From Bacteroidota bacterium (GTDB taxonomy: Bacteria; Bacteroidota; Bacteroidia; Chitinophagales; Chitinophagaceae): a stretch of 64,000 bases of DNA. Location: contig JAEWHC010000005.1 of the NCBI GenBank assembly GCA_023387985.1, forward strand, positions 561,722-625,721. Direction: 5' to 3'. The position numbers and the translations under genes were made by a program. Shown here piece after piece: positions 44,618-53,489 of this stretch. Below the pieces are notes generated by a model. It ran no database searches and was not told where the DNA came from. It saw nothing but the letters and a program-made list of their open reading frames with translations. Every line of letters begins with the position of its first letter. Position 1 is the first letter of the stretch.

Positions 44618-45643
44618 TTACTGGTAAACCCTTACATAATCAATGATGTATGTATCGCCATTGAAGGCCGGATCTACCGTACCACCAAAGCCACCGCCAA
44701 TCGCAAAATTCAAAATGATGAAGTGAGGCGCGTGGTAAGGCAAACCTGGCTGGTTGGCGAATGTGTGATAAACCGTGCCATCAACTGAAAACCTGATCGT
44801 TGTAGCATTCCATTCGACCGCATACACATGGAACTCGGTTGACGCCGTTGGAACCTGGATGGTTTTACCGATGGGGTTTGCACCCGAATTTCCCGGGAAA
44901 TGCAAAACACTGTGAATGGTATTTTGCTGATTTCCCACATGCTCCATAATGTCAATTTCACCACAGGCAGGCCAGCCCACCGAGGTGATATTTTCGCCAA
45001 GTGTCCAGAAAGCCGGCCATGAACCTTTACCTGAAGGCAGTTTAGCGCGCATTTCGATCTTCCCGTATTTTACTGTGTATTTGGTTTGGGTCTTGATTCT
45101 TGCTGATGTCCATTCGCGTCCGCCATAGTTCTCTCTTTTGGCAGTAATCCGCAACATCCCATCGGCCACTACGGCATTCTCCGTACGATCAGTATAATAT
45201 TGCAATTCCTGGTTCCCCCATCCATTGCTTCCGGTGCCTATGTCATAAACCCATTTGGAAGGGTCGGGTTTTCCGGGTGTTGTAAACTCATCGCTCCAAA
45301 CCATTTTCATTTCCACGGTCACCGTTACATTCGTAGTTTCAACCACGGATTTTCCTGTTGCAGATTTGGCGGTTACCCGCACGGTATAACTGCCGCTTTC
45401 GGGGTACTTGTATGTAAGTTTTCCGGAAGCTTCGGTAGCCGTAGCGCCATTGCCAAATTCGAACTGGTAAGTGGCCGCATTGGTTGCTGTTGCCACAAAA
45501 TCTACATTTCCGGTATTGCCCGGCGCCACAGTTGCTTTTACCACCAGGTTGGAAGGTGGAAGATCGGCATTGCCATTGCTCTTACTACACGACGCAGAAA
45601 CGAGGAATGTTGCCAATATGGATACCAAAATAAATCGCATCAT
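44618..45643 (-). CDS. GH16 beta-glucanase lipoprotein with PKD-like domain
   Basis: 341 aa. Lipobox SASC (Cys19), then a PKD-like beta domain (about 30-110), then a GH16 catalytic domain (about 113-341). The active site GEIDIME has nucleophile E229, D231 and acid/base E234, and the WSDEF start and WPAFWTLG strand are typical of laminarinase-type endo-beta-1,3(4)-glucanases. It is the only hydrolase of the locus and, as a lipoprotein, is probably on the cell surface, making oligosaccharides for SusCD. Its start overlaps the previous gene's stop by 4 bases. Confidence 0.93.
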   Translation of the reverse strand: MMRFILVSILATFLVSASCSKSNGNADLPPSNLVVKATVAPGNTGNVDFVATATNAATYQFEFGNGATATEASGKLTYKYPESGSYTVRVTAKSATGKSVVETTNVTVTVEMKMVWSDEFTTPGKPDPSKWVYDIGTGSNGWGNQELQYYTDRTENAVVADGMLRITAKRENYGGREWTSARIKTQTKYTVKYGKIEMRAKLPSGKGSWPAFWTLGENITSVGWPACGEIDIMEHVGNQQNTIHSVLHFPGNSGANPIGKTIQVPTASTEFHVYAVEWNATTIRFSVDGTVYHTFANQPGLPYHAPHFIILNFAIGGGFGGTVDPAFNGDTYIIDYVRVYQ

Positions 45644-46542
45644 TTCACTTTAAATATTTGGTACCACGAGTTTCCGTCGGCGCCGATATTGCGCAGCATC
45701 ATGCTCGTTGCACTCAGTGATAAAATTTCATACTGGTTACTTCCGGTTCCGAAAGCGAGCACACCGCTGCCGGGTACTTCAAAAGCGATGCCGGTACTGT
45801 TTGCGGAAGTGGAGCCGGAACTGGCGCCAAAGAACATCAGGTTAACCGTACCATCCGCAGTAATGCCATAGCAGCCATCGCCACCCGCTTGCCCATAGTA
45901 TTCCGTGCTGGCGGCGGTAGAAAAACTTGATCCCTGAGTGGCTCTTGTAAGTGAAATGGTATTGTCTCCTGTCTTTTTAAATGTAAGCTCGTTATCATAG
46001 GCACATGCTTCACGGCTGCCCGGGCCGGCCGCATACCATATTGGGGAGAAGGCGTCATTGGGCCCTACTCCAAAATGCCCGGGGGCTTCAGAATCAATGA
46101 TCCAGGTACGCTCGGCTCCGCCCGTCAGATTTTGCATAATGTCCGTCGGTATATTAAATGCAACATAAACCTTTACTTCCCTGGTAATGGTAGATAAGGC
46201 ACCGCCCGTTCCTATGGCGGTAACCGTTACATTATAACTATTCACGCCGGGCGAATTGTATTTATAGGTTATGATGCCGGACGGAACCATAGCCGTCTTT
46301 CCATCGCCATAATTGATGCGGTAGCTCAATGCGTTTTCCGCGGCCGCTGTAATGTTTACAAGGCCCGTACCGTCGCCATTCGGATTGGCGGTACTCACAC
46401 CAACCACTTGCGTGTTTAAGGTCAGGTTCGCAGGTGTTTTGATGCCTCCAAAGGCATATTCCTCTTTTTCGCAGGAGGTCAGTGCGAAACCAACCACCGC
46501 GAACAGCAATATCGATAAGATGTAATTTTTAGTTTTGTTCAT
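45640..46542 (-). CDS. PKD-domain surface lipoprotein (probable glycan-binding)
   Basis: 300 aa. Lipobox LTSC (Cys24), a PKD-like domain (about 35-130, YRINYGDGKTAMVPSG...), then a C-terminal domain of about 165 residues starting at RTWIIDSEAPGHFGVGPND with two further cysteines (CAYDNEL, GCYGI). This layout is common for surface glycan-binding proteins encoded after SusD in glucan loci. Binding is inferred from position and domain build. Translationally coupled to the GH16 gene. Confidence 0.75.
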   Translation of the reverse strand: MNKTKNYILSILLFAVVGFALTSCEKEEYAFGGIKTPANLTLNTQVVGVSTANPNGDGTGLVNITAAAENALSYRINYGDGKTAMVPSGIITYKYNSPGVNSYNVTVTAIGTGGALSTITREVKVYVAFNIPTDIMQNLTGGAERTWIIDSEAPGHFGVGPNDAFSPIWYAAGPGSREACAYDNELTFKKTGDNTISLTRATQGSSFSTAASTEYYGQAGGDGCYGITADGTVNLMFFGASSGSTSANSTGIAFEVPGSGVLAFGTGSNQYEILSLSATSMMLRNIGADGNSWYQIFKVK

Positions 46543-46549
46543 GGTTGAT

Positions 46550-48604
46550 TTATTTTAAAGTGATATCATCAAAATACCAGGTAGCGTTCGGTCCGCCATC
46601 GCCCACAGTTCCATTGTCAAATATCACAACCACTTTATGGTAGCTGTTGGAAAGATTGATTTCACTAAAATCGAAAATCAATTCTTCCCATTCATTGGCC
46701 TTGGTTGTAGTCAATTCTATTTGAAAGGCAACATTTCCGTTATCCCGGTTTTCCACTTTCAACAGCACTTTGCTCCCCACTTTGGGTGAATATACCTTCA
46801 TGGCCATCCTGGCAGGGTCAGAAAAGGGAATAGCGCCTTCCAATTCCACGTAGGCACCCGCCCAGGGCTGACCGCCGTTTTTCACCATTTTGGCTACTTT
46901 GTTGGTTGTGTTGATTCCAGACTTCGCGGGATTGTCAACGATCGCTACGTTTCCTCCGTCAAAGCCAAGCCAATCATAATCCAATGTTGCAGATTCAAAA
47001 GTTAATGGCAGCATCAACACATCACCGGCTGTTGCTACCTGGCGCAGGTCATCAAAATACCAGGTGTAATTTGCCGAACCATCGCCCGGAGTTCCCAGGT
47101 CGAAAATGAAAACAATATTGCTGAAATCTGCGTTGGCCGGAACCGCGCTGAAATCGAATACCAAATCCTCCCAGGCATTCGCCAAAGTTGTCGAAACATT
47201 CAATTCAAAATTTTTACTGTTGTCCGCGGCATTTTCCATTTTCAGCAAAACCTTTGCCCCTACGCGTGGCGACCACACCTTCATGCGGAAGAATTTTCCT
47301 TTGCTGAAATCAACCGCTTTTGCCAATGCGATGGCAGAACCACCCCAACCTTCACCTGCCCGTTTAACCATTTTCCCGGTTTGGGCAGATGTGTTGATTC
47401 CTGTTTTATGCGGATTCTCTACCACCGAAGCATCACCACCACCAAAATTGTTGAATTTGTACAAACTGGTTGCACCTTCAAAGGTCAATGGCAAAGCCAA
47501 AGTTGGCGGACGCGTATTGGTCAGGTGGATATCATCAAACAAGAAAGTAAAGTTTGCTGATCCGTCGCCAGGAGTACCCAACTCAAATATCAGCACAATT
47601 CTTTCATACGTATTGGTTGTATTGATCTCTGAAAAGTCGAAAAACAGGTCTTCCCATTCGTTGGCAACGGTAGTGGTAACTTCTTTTTCAAAGCTTAAAC
47701 TCGTGTTTGCAGCATTCTCCACTTTGAATAGCACTTTAGCTCCAACCCTCGGCGACCATACTTTCATGCGTACAAATTTGTTGCTGGCAAAATTCATGGA
47801 TTCGCTCAATCCAATCACTGCGCCACCCCATGGTTCGGGAGCATATTTTACCATTTGACCAACACGGTTACTGGTGTTTATGCCGGTTTTATGCGGGTTA
47901 TCAATAATGGTTACCGCACCGCCTCCAAAGCCATCCCATTTGTAAATTAAAGTTGCAGATTCAAAGGTCAACGGAAGCAGGATGGGATCAACAATGGTTA
48001 CCTCCTGCTCGTAAACCGCGGAAGCAGCACCGCCACTTAAGGCAATCACTTTTACGGTATATTTTCCTGTTTTTTCATAAACATGGCTAATTGTTTCCCC
48101 TTCCTGGAAAGAACGCGGGATCTCATTCTCCACATCTCCGAATGTAACTACAAAGTTGGTTTCATAAATGGCTTTTGCTGAAACATTCACTTTGAAATTG
48201 TTTACTGCATCAACGGCCACCCTGGCTTCAAAGTTTTCCGGCGCACGGAATGAAACCGTAAGGTTCTGTGTAAATTCCGTTGGTTTTCCGCTGATGTTGT
48301 ATGCGATAATTTTTACCGGAAATACACCTTCTCTGTAAACATGCTGCACGGATTCCCCGGCCGCCAAGGTTTTGGGAGTCGTGGTGCCATCACCAAAAAA
48401 TATTTCGTATTTCACCGCGCCTTCTGCATTTGGAGTTATGGTCACTTTTCCCGTATTGTCCTGCGTGATGTTGTAAAAGGCCGCAATTTTCTGGGCTTCC
48501 GCTGCGCCTGTTGCAAACGAAGTGTCCAGCCATTCCTGTTTGGTACAGGAAGCCCAGATGCCGGCAAACAGCAGGATGAGCATGGTTTTCAAATAATTAT
48601 TCAT
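46550..48604 (-). CDS. Surface lipoprotein with two PKD-like domains and three tandem CBM-like modules
   Basis: 684 aa. Lipobox WASC (Cys20), two PKD-like domains (about 45-118 and 122-205), then three homologous modules of about 152 residues: 209-361, 370-520 and 531-684. Each begins LPLTFE-(S/G)-AT, contains DNPxKTGIN or a close form, then (V/M)KxWSPRVGAKVL-type and (L/F)FDFS segments, and ends in FDD. The module looks like a beta-sandwich carbohydrate-binding domain. Triple modules should raise avidity for a long glucan chain. Third gene of the susC operon, directly after susD. Probably the main surface glycan-binding protein. Confidence 0.75.
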   Translation of the reverse strand: MNNYLKTMLILLFAGIWASCTKQEWLDTSFATGAAEAQKIAAFYNITQDNTGKVTITPNAEGAVKYEIFFGDGTTTPKTLAAGESVQHVYREGVFPVKIIAYNISGKPTEFTQNLTVSFRAPENFEARVAVDAVNNFKVNVSAKAIYETNFVVTFGDVENEIPRSFQEGETISHVYEKTGKYTVKVIALSGGAASAVYEQEVTIVDPILLPLTFESATLIYKWDGFGGGAVTIIDNPHKTGINTSNRVGQMVKYAPEPWGGAVIGLSESMNFASNKFVRMKVWSPRVGAKVLFKVENAANTSLSFEKEVTTTVANEWEDLFFDFSEINTTNTYERIVLIFELGTPGDGSANFTFLFDDIHLTNTRPPTLALPLTFEGATSLYKFNNFGGGDASVVENPHKTGINTSAQTGKMVKRAGEGWGGSAIALAKAVDFSKGKFFRMKVWSPRVGAKVLLKMENAADNSKNFELNVSTTLANAWEDLVFDFSAVPANADFSNIVFIFDLGTPGDGSANYTWYFDDLRQVATAGDVLMLPLTFESATLDYDWLGFDGGNVAIVDNPAKSGINTTNKVAKMVKNGGQPWAGAYVELEGAIPFSDPARMAMKVYSPKVGSKVLLKVENRDNGNVAFQIELTTTKANEWEELIFDFSEINLSNSYHKVVVIFDNGTVGDGGPNATWYFDDITLK
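46553..47980 (-). repeat. Three tandem coding repeats of about 455 bp
   Basis: The units encode residues 209-361 (47980-47522), 370-520 (47497-47045) and 531-684 (47014-46553) of the lipoprotein. Units 1 and 2 are closest to each other; unit 3 has diverged more. They arose by internal duplication. Confidence 0.85.
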
Positions 48605-48635
48605 ATAGCAATAAGTTTATGCTGATTAATCAATT

Positions 48636-50141
48636 TTAATATCCGGGATTTTGAGTTAATCCTGAAATTTCAATTTCGAGTTCGGGTATCGGGAAAACTT
48701 CATGTTTTCCGGTTTGGAAGCCCTGAATTTCAGATGCTGCTTTTCCGGTACGCACCAGGTCAAAGAACCGGTCGCCTTCCATGCCCAGCTCAACCCTTCT
48801 TTCAGCCAGGATTTCTTCGTAAAGCGCATCCCCGCTGGCCGTGCTGTTCTGACTGGAATTGCCATATGCCCTTTCGCGGACCTGATTGAGGTAACCTCTA
48901 GCTTTAGCCACATCGCCACCTGATTTCACCAAAGATTCTGCTGCCATGAGTAATACGTCTGCATAACGGATGATCCGGAAATTGTTGAGGTAATTGAGCT
49001 CAAGCTGGCCGCTTGTTTGGCCTTTGCGGGGAAGGTATTTTTGATTGTACAGCCCGGTATTTTTAAATGGTGCAACCTGGTAAGTGATGTTGAATTCCGG
49101 ATGGGCTGCTTTATAGGCTTCGATATCCAGAATTGTAGCTTCCTTTCTTTGGTCGCCTGCCTTAAATGCTGCTGCAAGATCCTGCGTAGGCAGGTTTGTG
49201 CTCCATCCCGGTGCATAAGGCATGGCTGCTGTGCCGTTCAGTCCACGGATACCGGTTTGCTGCACAGCGTAGTTTCCTTGTCCACGGGTTGCACCGCCCC
49301 AGTTGTAATAAGGCGAGGTATTGGTATATTGAATTTCAAATACAGATTCAGGCCCGTTTTCACCACTTGCTAAAAACATAGATGCATAATCCTGAACCAG
49401 CGTAAATGCATTGGCGTTAATCACCGCCTCAAACTGCGTGGAAGCCTCGGCATATTTTTGCTGATATAAATAAACCTTACCCAATAAGGCCTGTGCCGCA
49501 TATTTGGTGATGCGTCCTTTTTGAACCTGGCTTGCGGGCAGCGCCGCAATGGCCGCTTTAAGGTCTTGTTCAATAGCTCCATACACTTCCGCTTTGGGAG
49601 CACGCTGTACCGTACGGCTATCAGAAAGGCCAAGTCGTTTCTCGGTAAACAACGGAACATCGCCAAACATGCGCACCAATTCGAAATAATAATAAGCCCT
49701 CAGAAAATATACTTCACCGTACAAGGCTTCTTTCCCGGCAAAATCCACCGTTTCGCCGCCAAGGTTGGTTTGCTTGTACTGTATCATATAATTTGCCCGG
49801 TTGATGCCTTCATAAGCCGACCTCCAAAGCTCCTGCAGTGTACCATTATTCGGCGTATGCGTATAATCGTCTATTTGCTGAAGATTCAAAACATCTGAAG
49901 CATTTTCACCACCGGCCACAGCATTATCACTGGCAATTTCTCCTACCACTACCCGCTGATTCAACCATTGCAAGGGAGAATACACGCTAATGGCCATGGT
50001 GCGGTAATCGCTTTCAGATTGCAGGTAATCCTGCTCGGTAATCAGAAAATCGTCGTGTGGATTATAATCAATCCACTTGCTGCAACCGGCAAGGCTCATC
50101 AGCCCTGCAACAATTGCTATATATAAGTATTTTGTTTTCAT
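48636..50141 (-). CDS. SusD/RagB-type lipoprotein of the glucan locus
   Basis: 501 aa. Lipobox LAGC (Cys20) followed by SKWIDYNPHDDF, typical for SusD. TPR-like helices include EVYFLRAYYYFELVRMFGDVPLF, and the C-terminal end FPIPELEIEISGLTQNPGY is the usual SusD tail. Works as the lid of the SusC channel encoded 21 bases upstream. Complete, no odd features. Confidence 0.95.
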   Translation of the reverse strand: MKTKYLYIAIVAGLMSLAGCSKWIDYNPHDDFLITEQDYLQSESDYRTMAISVYSPLQWLNQRVVVGEIASDNAVAGGENASDVLNLQQIDDYTHTPNNGTLQELWRSAYEGINRANYMIQYKQTNLGGETVDFAGKEALYGEVYFLRAYYYFELVRMFGDVPLFTEKRLGLSDSRTVQRAPKAEVYGAIEQDLKAAIAALPASQVQKGRITKYAAQALLGKVYLYQQKYAEASTQFEAVINANAFTLVQDYASMFLASGENGPESVFEIQYTNTSPYYNWGGATRGQGNYAVQQTGIRGLNGTAAMPYAPGWSTNLPTQDLAAAFKAGDQRKEATILDIEAYKAAHPEFNITYQVAPFKNTGLYNQKYLPRKGQTSGQLELNYLNNFRIIRYADVLLMAAESLVKSGGDVAKARGYLNQVRERAYGNSSQNSTASGDALYEEILAERRVELGMEGDRFFDLVRTGKAASEIQGFQTGKHEVFPIPELEIEISGLTQNPGY

Positions 50142-50162
50142 ACGATAAATTTTAGTGGGTGA

Positions 50163-53100
50163 TTATAAACGGATATCAATTCCGGCCGAATATGTTCTTG
50201 CCTGCGGATAAGCGCCCCTGTCCACCCCGGTATCTAAAATACCCCCGGGGATCTCCGGATCAAATCCGGTATAATTCGTTAATACAAAGGCGTTACGTAC
50301 CTGCACGTAAAGGCGTACCGATTTGAAATAATTTTTCATCACCGAAGCGGGGATGGTATAACCCAATTGCACATTCTTCAATTTCAGGAAGGAGCCGTCT
50401 TCCACATAACGGTCACTCACCCGGATATTGCTGTTGGCATCCGTAAAGGAATACCTGGGCGTTTGTGCATCATTTGTAGTTCCGGGGCCTGTCCAACGTC
50501 CCAACACACGGCGGTCTTTGTTGGAATAGTTTGCATTGCGCTCATAAGCCCTGTAAACATCATTTCCTACAGAAGCATAGAGAAAAGCGGTGAAATCAAA
50601 CCCTTTGTAATCCAATCCCAGGTTGTATCCCAATGTAAACTGGGGGAAGGGATCTCCAATTTTGGTCTTGTCTTCCGCATTAATCACGCCATCACCATTC
50701 ACATCCACAAAACGGATATCACCGGGCTGCGCGCCAGGCTGTGTTGCCCATTTGGTTACTTCCTCAAAATTTTGGAACAAACCATCTGTCTTCCATCCCC
50801 AGAAATAACCGGGAGTCTGATCTTTCTCAAAAACCGTAACTGTTTGGGATTGGCCGTTAAAATAACTGCCACCAAAAATCCTGGCTGAACCGTCTTCATT
50901 GGTTGCCGTCACCACGTTTTTAGCTGTGGTAAAGGTGAGTGAGGTATTGATGCCGAAGCCGGAAGGCGTACGGTTGTTGTATGCCAAAGTCGCATCGATA
51001 CCATCTGATCTGGTAGAACCAATATTTGCCGTTGGCAGAGGAACGGTGCCCAAATACAATGAGGCGCTTGGCGTGAACAGCAAACCATTTACTTTTTTAA
51101 TGAAATAATCTGCACTCAGGCTGAATTTACTGTCTCCAAACCGCAAATCGAACCCTGCATTGATCTGCTCCTGGCGCTCCCATTTCAAACCGGTATTGGC
51201 TGCAGAGCCCACTGTACTTCCGGGATAAAATATATTGTTGAAATTATAGCCATTGCTGTTCGCCGTGGAGCCATAACTCGGGCCGCCAGTAATGATCTGC
51301 ACCACCTGCGGGCTAACGTTTTCATTACCAACCGCGCCATAGCTTGCACGCAATTTCAGGAAATTGATGGCATTATTAATAAACCAATTTTCTTTGCTGA
51401 CTACCCAGCCCAATGAACCCGAAAAGAAATCGCCATATTTATTGTCGGTACCAAAAGCGTAACTGCCATCGCGGCGGAAAGTACCGCTCACCAGGTATTT
51501 ATCCAGATAGTCATAATTCATCCGGCCAAAATAGCTGAGGTTGTTGCGGAAATACTGGTAATATCCACCGGATAATGCGTTGCTGTTCGTGGCGTTGTTG
51601 CTTCCTGTCGCTGCCGAAAAGTTGGCAAAAGTCCAGCTATTGTAGGGTACATCCTGGCGGCTTGCACTTGCACCATTTCCTGAAATGCGGGCGATACTCA
51701 TACCGGCCACAAAATCAAAATTGTGATCTTCCATCAGCCTCAGGTTATAGTTTGCAAAGTTTTCCCAGGTATAGTTGAAGTTGCTCACTTTTTCATGCGA
51801 TACGGAATTGTGCCTTTCAGGAAGCGCGCTTCCATCTGCATACATGGTGTTTTCCACGTTCAACGGGCCATAATAAACCAATGGGTTGAAGCTCTTTGAA
51901 TTCGCATCATATTTGGTGTAGCCAAAACGGGAGGTTAACACCAAACTGGTGACCGGCTTATATTGGAATTCAAACTTGCCATATAGTTTATTGCCTTTAT
52001 TTTGATTGTAGGTATTGTCCAGTTTGGTGAGCGGGTTGAAAATCTCACTCAGCAACAGATTGCTGTATCCGTATTTTCCGGGCACATCCGGATTGGTATT
52101 CAGGAGGGCTACAGTAGGATCAAAATTCAATGCAGACCCGATTATGCTGTTAAAGCTGTTTTCCTGCACGCCTTTGCCATCCAATATAACGCCTGTAGCA
52201 TTTAAAATAAATTTCACCTTGCGGCTGATATCTATATCGAAGTTGGCCGTTAATGTTCCGCGATTGAACCGTGATTTATCATATCCGCCAACGATACCTC
52301 CCTGGCTCAGATAACCGCCACTCAGAAAATAAGTAACATTATTGCTTCCGCCACGCAAATTGATATTGTGGGTTTGCAATGGCGCGGTTTTGAAGATTTC
52401 CTTCTGCCAGTTGCTTCCCACGCCCAGTTGGGATATATCGGTGAAAACGGGGTTTCCACCAGCAAGGGTACTCCCCTCGTTAACCATTGCAGCGTATTCT
52501 GAAGCGTTCAAAACACCCAGGTAATTCATCACTTCCTGCACTCCGTAACTGGAATTGATATTGATCTCGGGCTTCATATTCTTCCTGCCTGTGCGAGTGG
52601 TTACCACAATCACGCCATTTCCACCTTTCACGCCGTAAACGGCAGTGGCCGCCGCGTCTTTCAATACGTTGATGGATTCAATATCGTTGGCATTGATCGA
52701 GTTCAGGTCGCTTAGCGATTGGGGAATACCATCAACAATAACGGTAGGATCGGTTCCCGAAAATGACGGAATACCGCGGATGAGAACAGTCGGCCTGGAT
52801 CCGGGCGAACCACCCTGGATCACATTCACCCCTGCAGCCCGGCCTTGCAAAGCTTCTTCTGCGCGAACAGGGTTAAGTTTCTGGATATCCTGCTGCTTGA
52901 TGGTGCTGATGGCCCCGGAAACTTTTGTAACCCGCTGGGTACCATAACCAATCACAACCACTTCGGGCGTAGCATCGGCAGTGGATGATTTCATCAGGAC
53001 GGAAACTGTGCCCTGGGCGGAAGCTGCCGTTACCGTATAACGGAACTCTTCCTTTCCAACATATGAAATAATTAATGTTGATCCTACAGGAGCAGCAATG

Positions 53101-53288
53101 GTGAAACTGCCCTGTACATCAGATACCGTACTTTGCTGTGTACCCATTACTTGTATCGTTGCACCCGGCAGGGGCAATCCTGATTCCTCTTCAACCACGG
53201 ATCCGGTCACACTTACAGATTGACCAGAAAGAGCCGGAGAAAGGACAAGCAAGAAGGCAAAAAACAGCCATTTGATCTTTTCTTTCAT
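50163..53288 (-). CDS. SusC/RagA-type TonB-dependent transporter of the glucan locus
   Basis: 1041 aa from ATG 53288 (the open frame continues 21 codons upstream through the promoter). Signal peptide ending LSGQS (about 22), carboxypeptidase-regulatory-like domain (VTGSVVEEESGLPLPGATI), a TonB-box region with VVVIGYGTQ, plug domain with LQGRAAGVNV and VDGIPQSL, then the barrel. First gene of a five-gene operon running to GH16. It shares its upstream region with the divergent regulator, where three ACTACATCA repeats lie. Confidence 0.95.
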   Translation of the reverse strand: MKEKIKWLFFAFLLVLSPALSGQSVSVTGSVVEEESGLPLPGATIQVMGTQQSTVSDVQGSFTIAAPVGSTLIISYVGKEEFRYTVTAASAQGTVSVLMKSSTADATPEVVVIGYGTQRVTKVSGAISTIKQQDIQKLNPVRAEEALQGRAAGVNVIQGGSPGSRPTVLIRGIPSFSGTDPTVIVDGIPQSLSDLNSINANDIESINVLKDAAATAVYGVKGGNGVIVVTTRTGRKNMKPEININSSYGVQEVMNYLGVLNASEYAAMVNEGSTLAGGNPVFTDISQLGVGSNWQKEIFKTAPLQTHNINLRGGSNNVTYFLSGGYLSQGGIVGGYDKSRFNRGTLTANFDIDISRKVKFILNATGVILDGKGVQENSFNSIIGSALNFDPTVALLNTNPDVPGKYGYSNLLLSEIFNPLTKLDNTYNQNKGNKLYGKFEFQYKPVTSLVLTSRFGYTKYDANSKSFNPLVYYGPLNVENTMYADGSALPERHNSVSHEKVSNFNYTWENFANYNLRLMEDHNFDFVAGMSIARISGNGASASRQDVPYNSWTFANFSAATGSNNATNSNALSGGYYQYFRNNLSYFGRMNYDYLDKYLVSGTFRRDGSYAFGTDNKYGDFFSGSLGWVVSKENWFINNAINFLKLRASYGAVGNENVSPQVVQIITGGPSYGSTANSNGYNFNNIFYPGSTVGSAANTGLKWERQEQINAGFDLRFGDSKFSLSADYFIKKVNGLLFTPSASLYLGTVPLPTANIGSTRSDGIDATLAYNNRTPSGFGINTSLTFTTAKNVVTATNEDGSARIFGGSYFNGQSQTVTVFEKDQTPGYFWGWKTDGLFQNFEEVTKWATQPGAQPGDIRFVDVNGDGVINAEDKTKIGDPFPQFTLGYNLGLDYKGFDFTAFLYASVGNDVYRAYERNANYSNKDRRVLGRWTGPGTTNDAQTPRYSFTDANSNIRVSDRYVEDGSFLKLKNVQLGYTIPASVMKNYFKSVRLYVQVRNAFVLTNYTGFDPEIPGGILDTGVDRGAYPQARTYSAGIDIRL

Positions 53289-53332
53289 AAAGCAATTATT
53301 TTGGATTTTCTCAAAAGGTTTTCTTTTGGTTT

Positions 53333-53371
53333 CAAAGGATAAAATTACCACACGATTTGAGGCCTTCCAAA
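53333..53371 (-). promoter_or_regulatory. Possible promoter of the susC operon
   Basis: On the minus strand TTTG (53371-53368) and TATCCTTTG (53341-53333), a -7-like box with one extra base, separated by 26 bases. The spacing is long, so the promoter would be weak without an activator. The repeat pair at 53375-53397 lies immediately upstream, where an activator would sit. Confidence 0.35.
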
Positions 53372-53374
53372 AAA

Positions 53375-53453
53375 TGTACTACATCAACACTACATCATGA
53401 AAAATACAATTAATTGATTATCAATAACTTTATTTTTCACTTGTACTACATCA
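53375..53453. promoter_or_regulatory. Candidate operator: three direct repeats of ACTACATCA
   Basis: ACTACATCA occurs at 53378-53386, 53389-53397 and 53445-53453; copies 1 and 3 are extended to TGTACTACATCA (53375-53386 and 53442-53453). Copies 1 and 2 start 11 bp apart, one helical turn, and copies 2 and 3 start 56 bp apart. Between them lies a small palindrome ATTGAT-T-ATCAAT (53413-53425). The divergent position between susC and the HTH regulator makes this the likely binding region. Confidence 0.6.
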
Positions 53454-53489
53454 AAAAAAAATACGTAGGTTTATTCAGAAATTATAACA

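Noticed and set aside
46553..47980. Regular repeats that could suggest a CRISPR-like array
   Set aside because: The units are about 455 bp, in frame and coding; they are protein modules.
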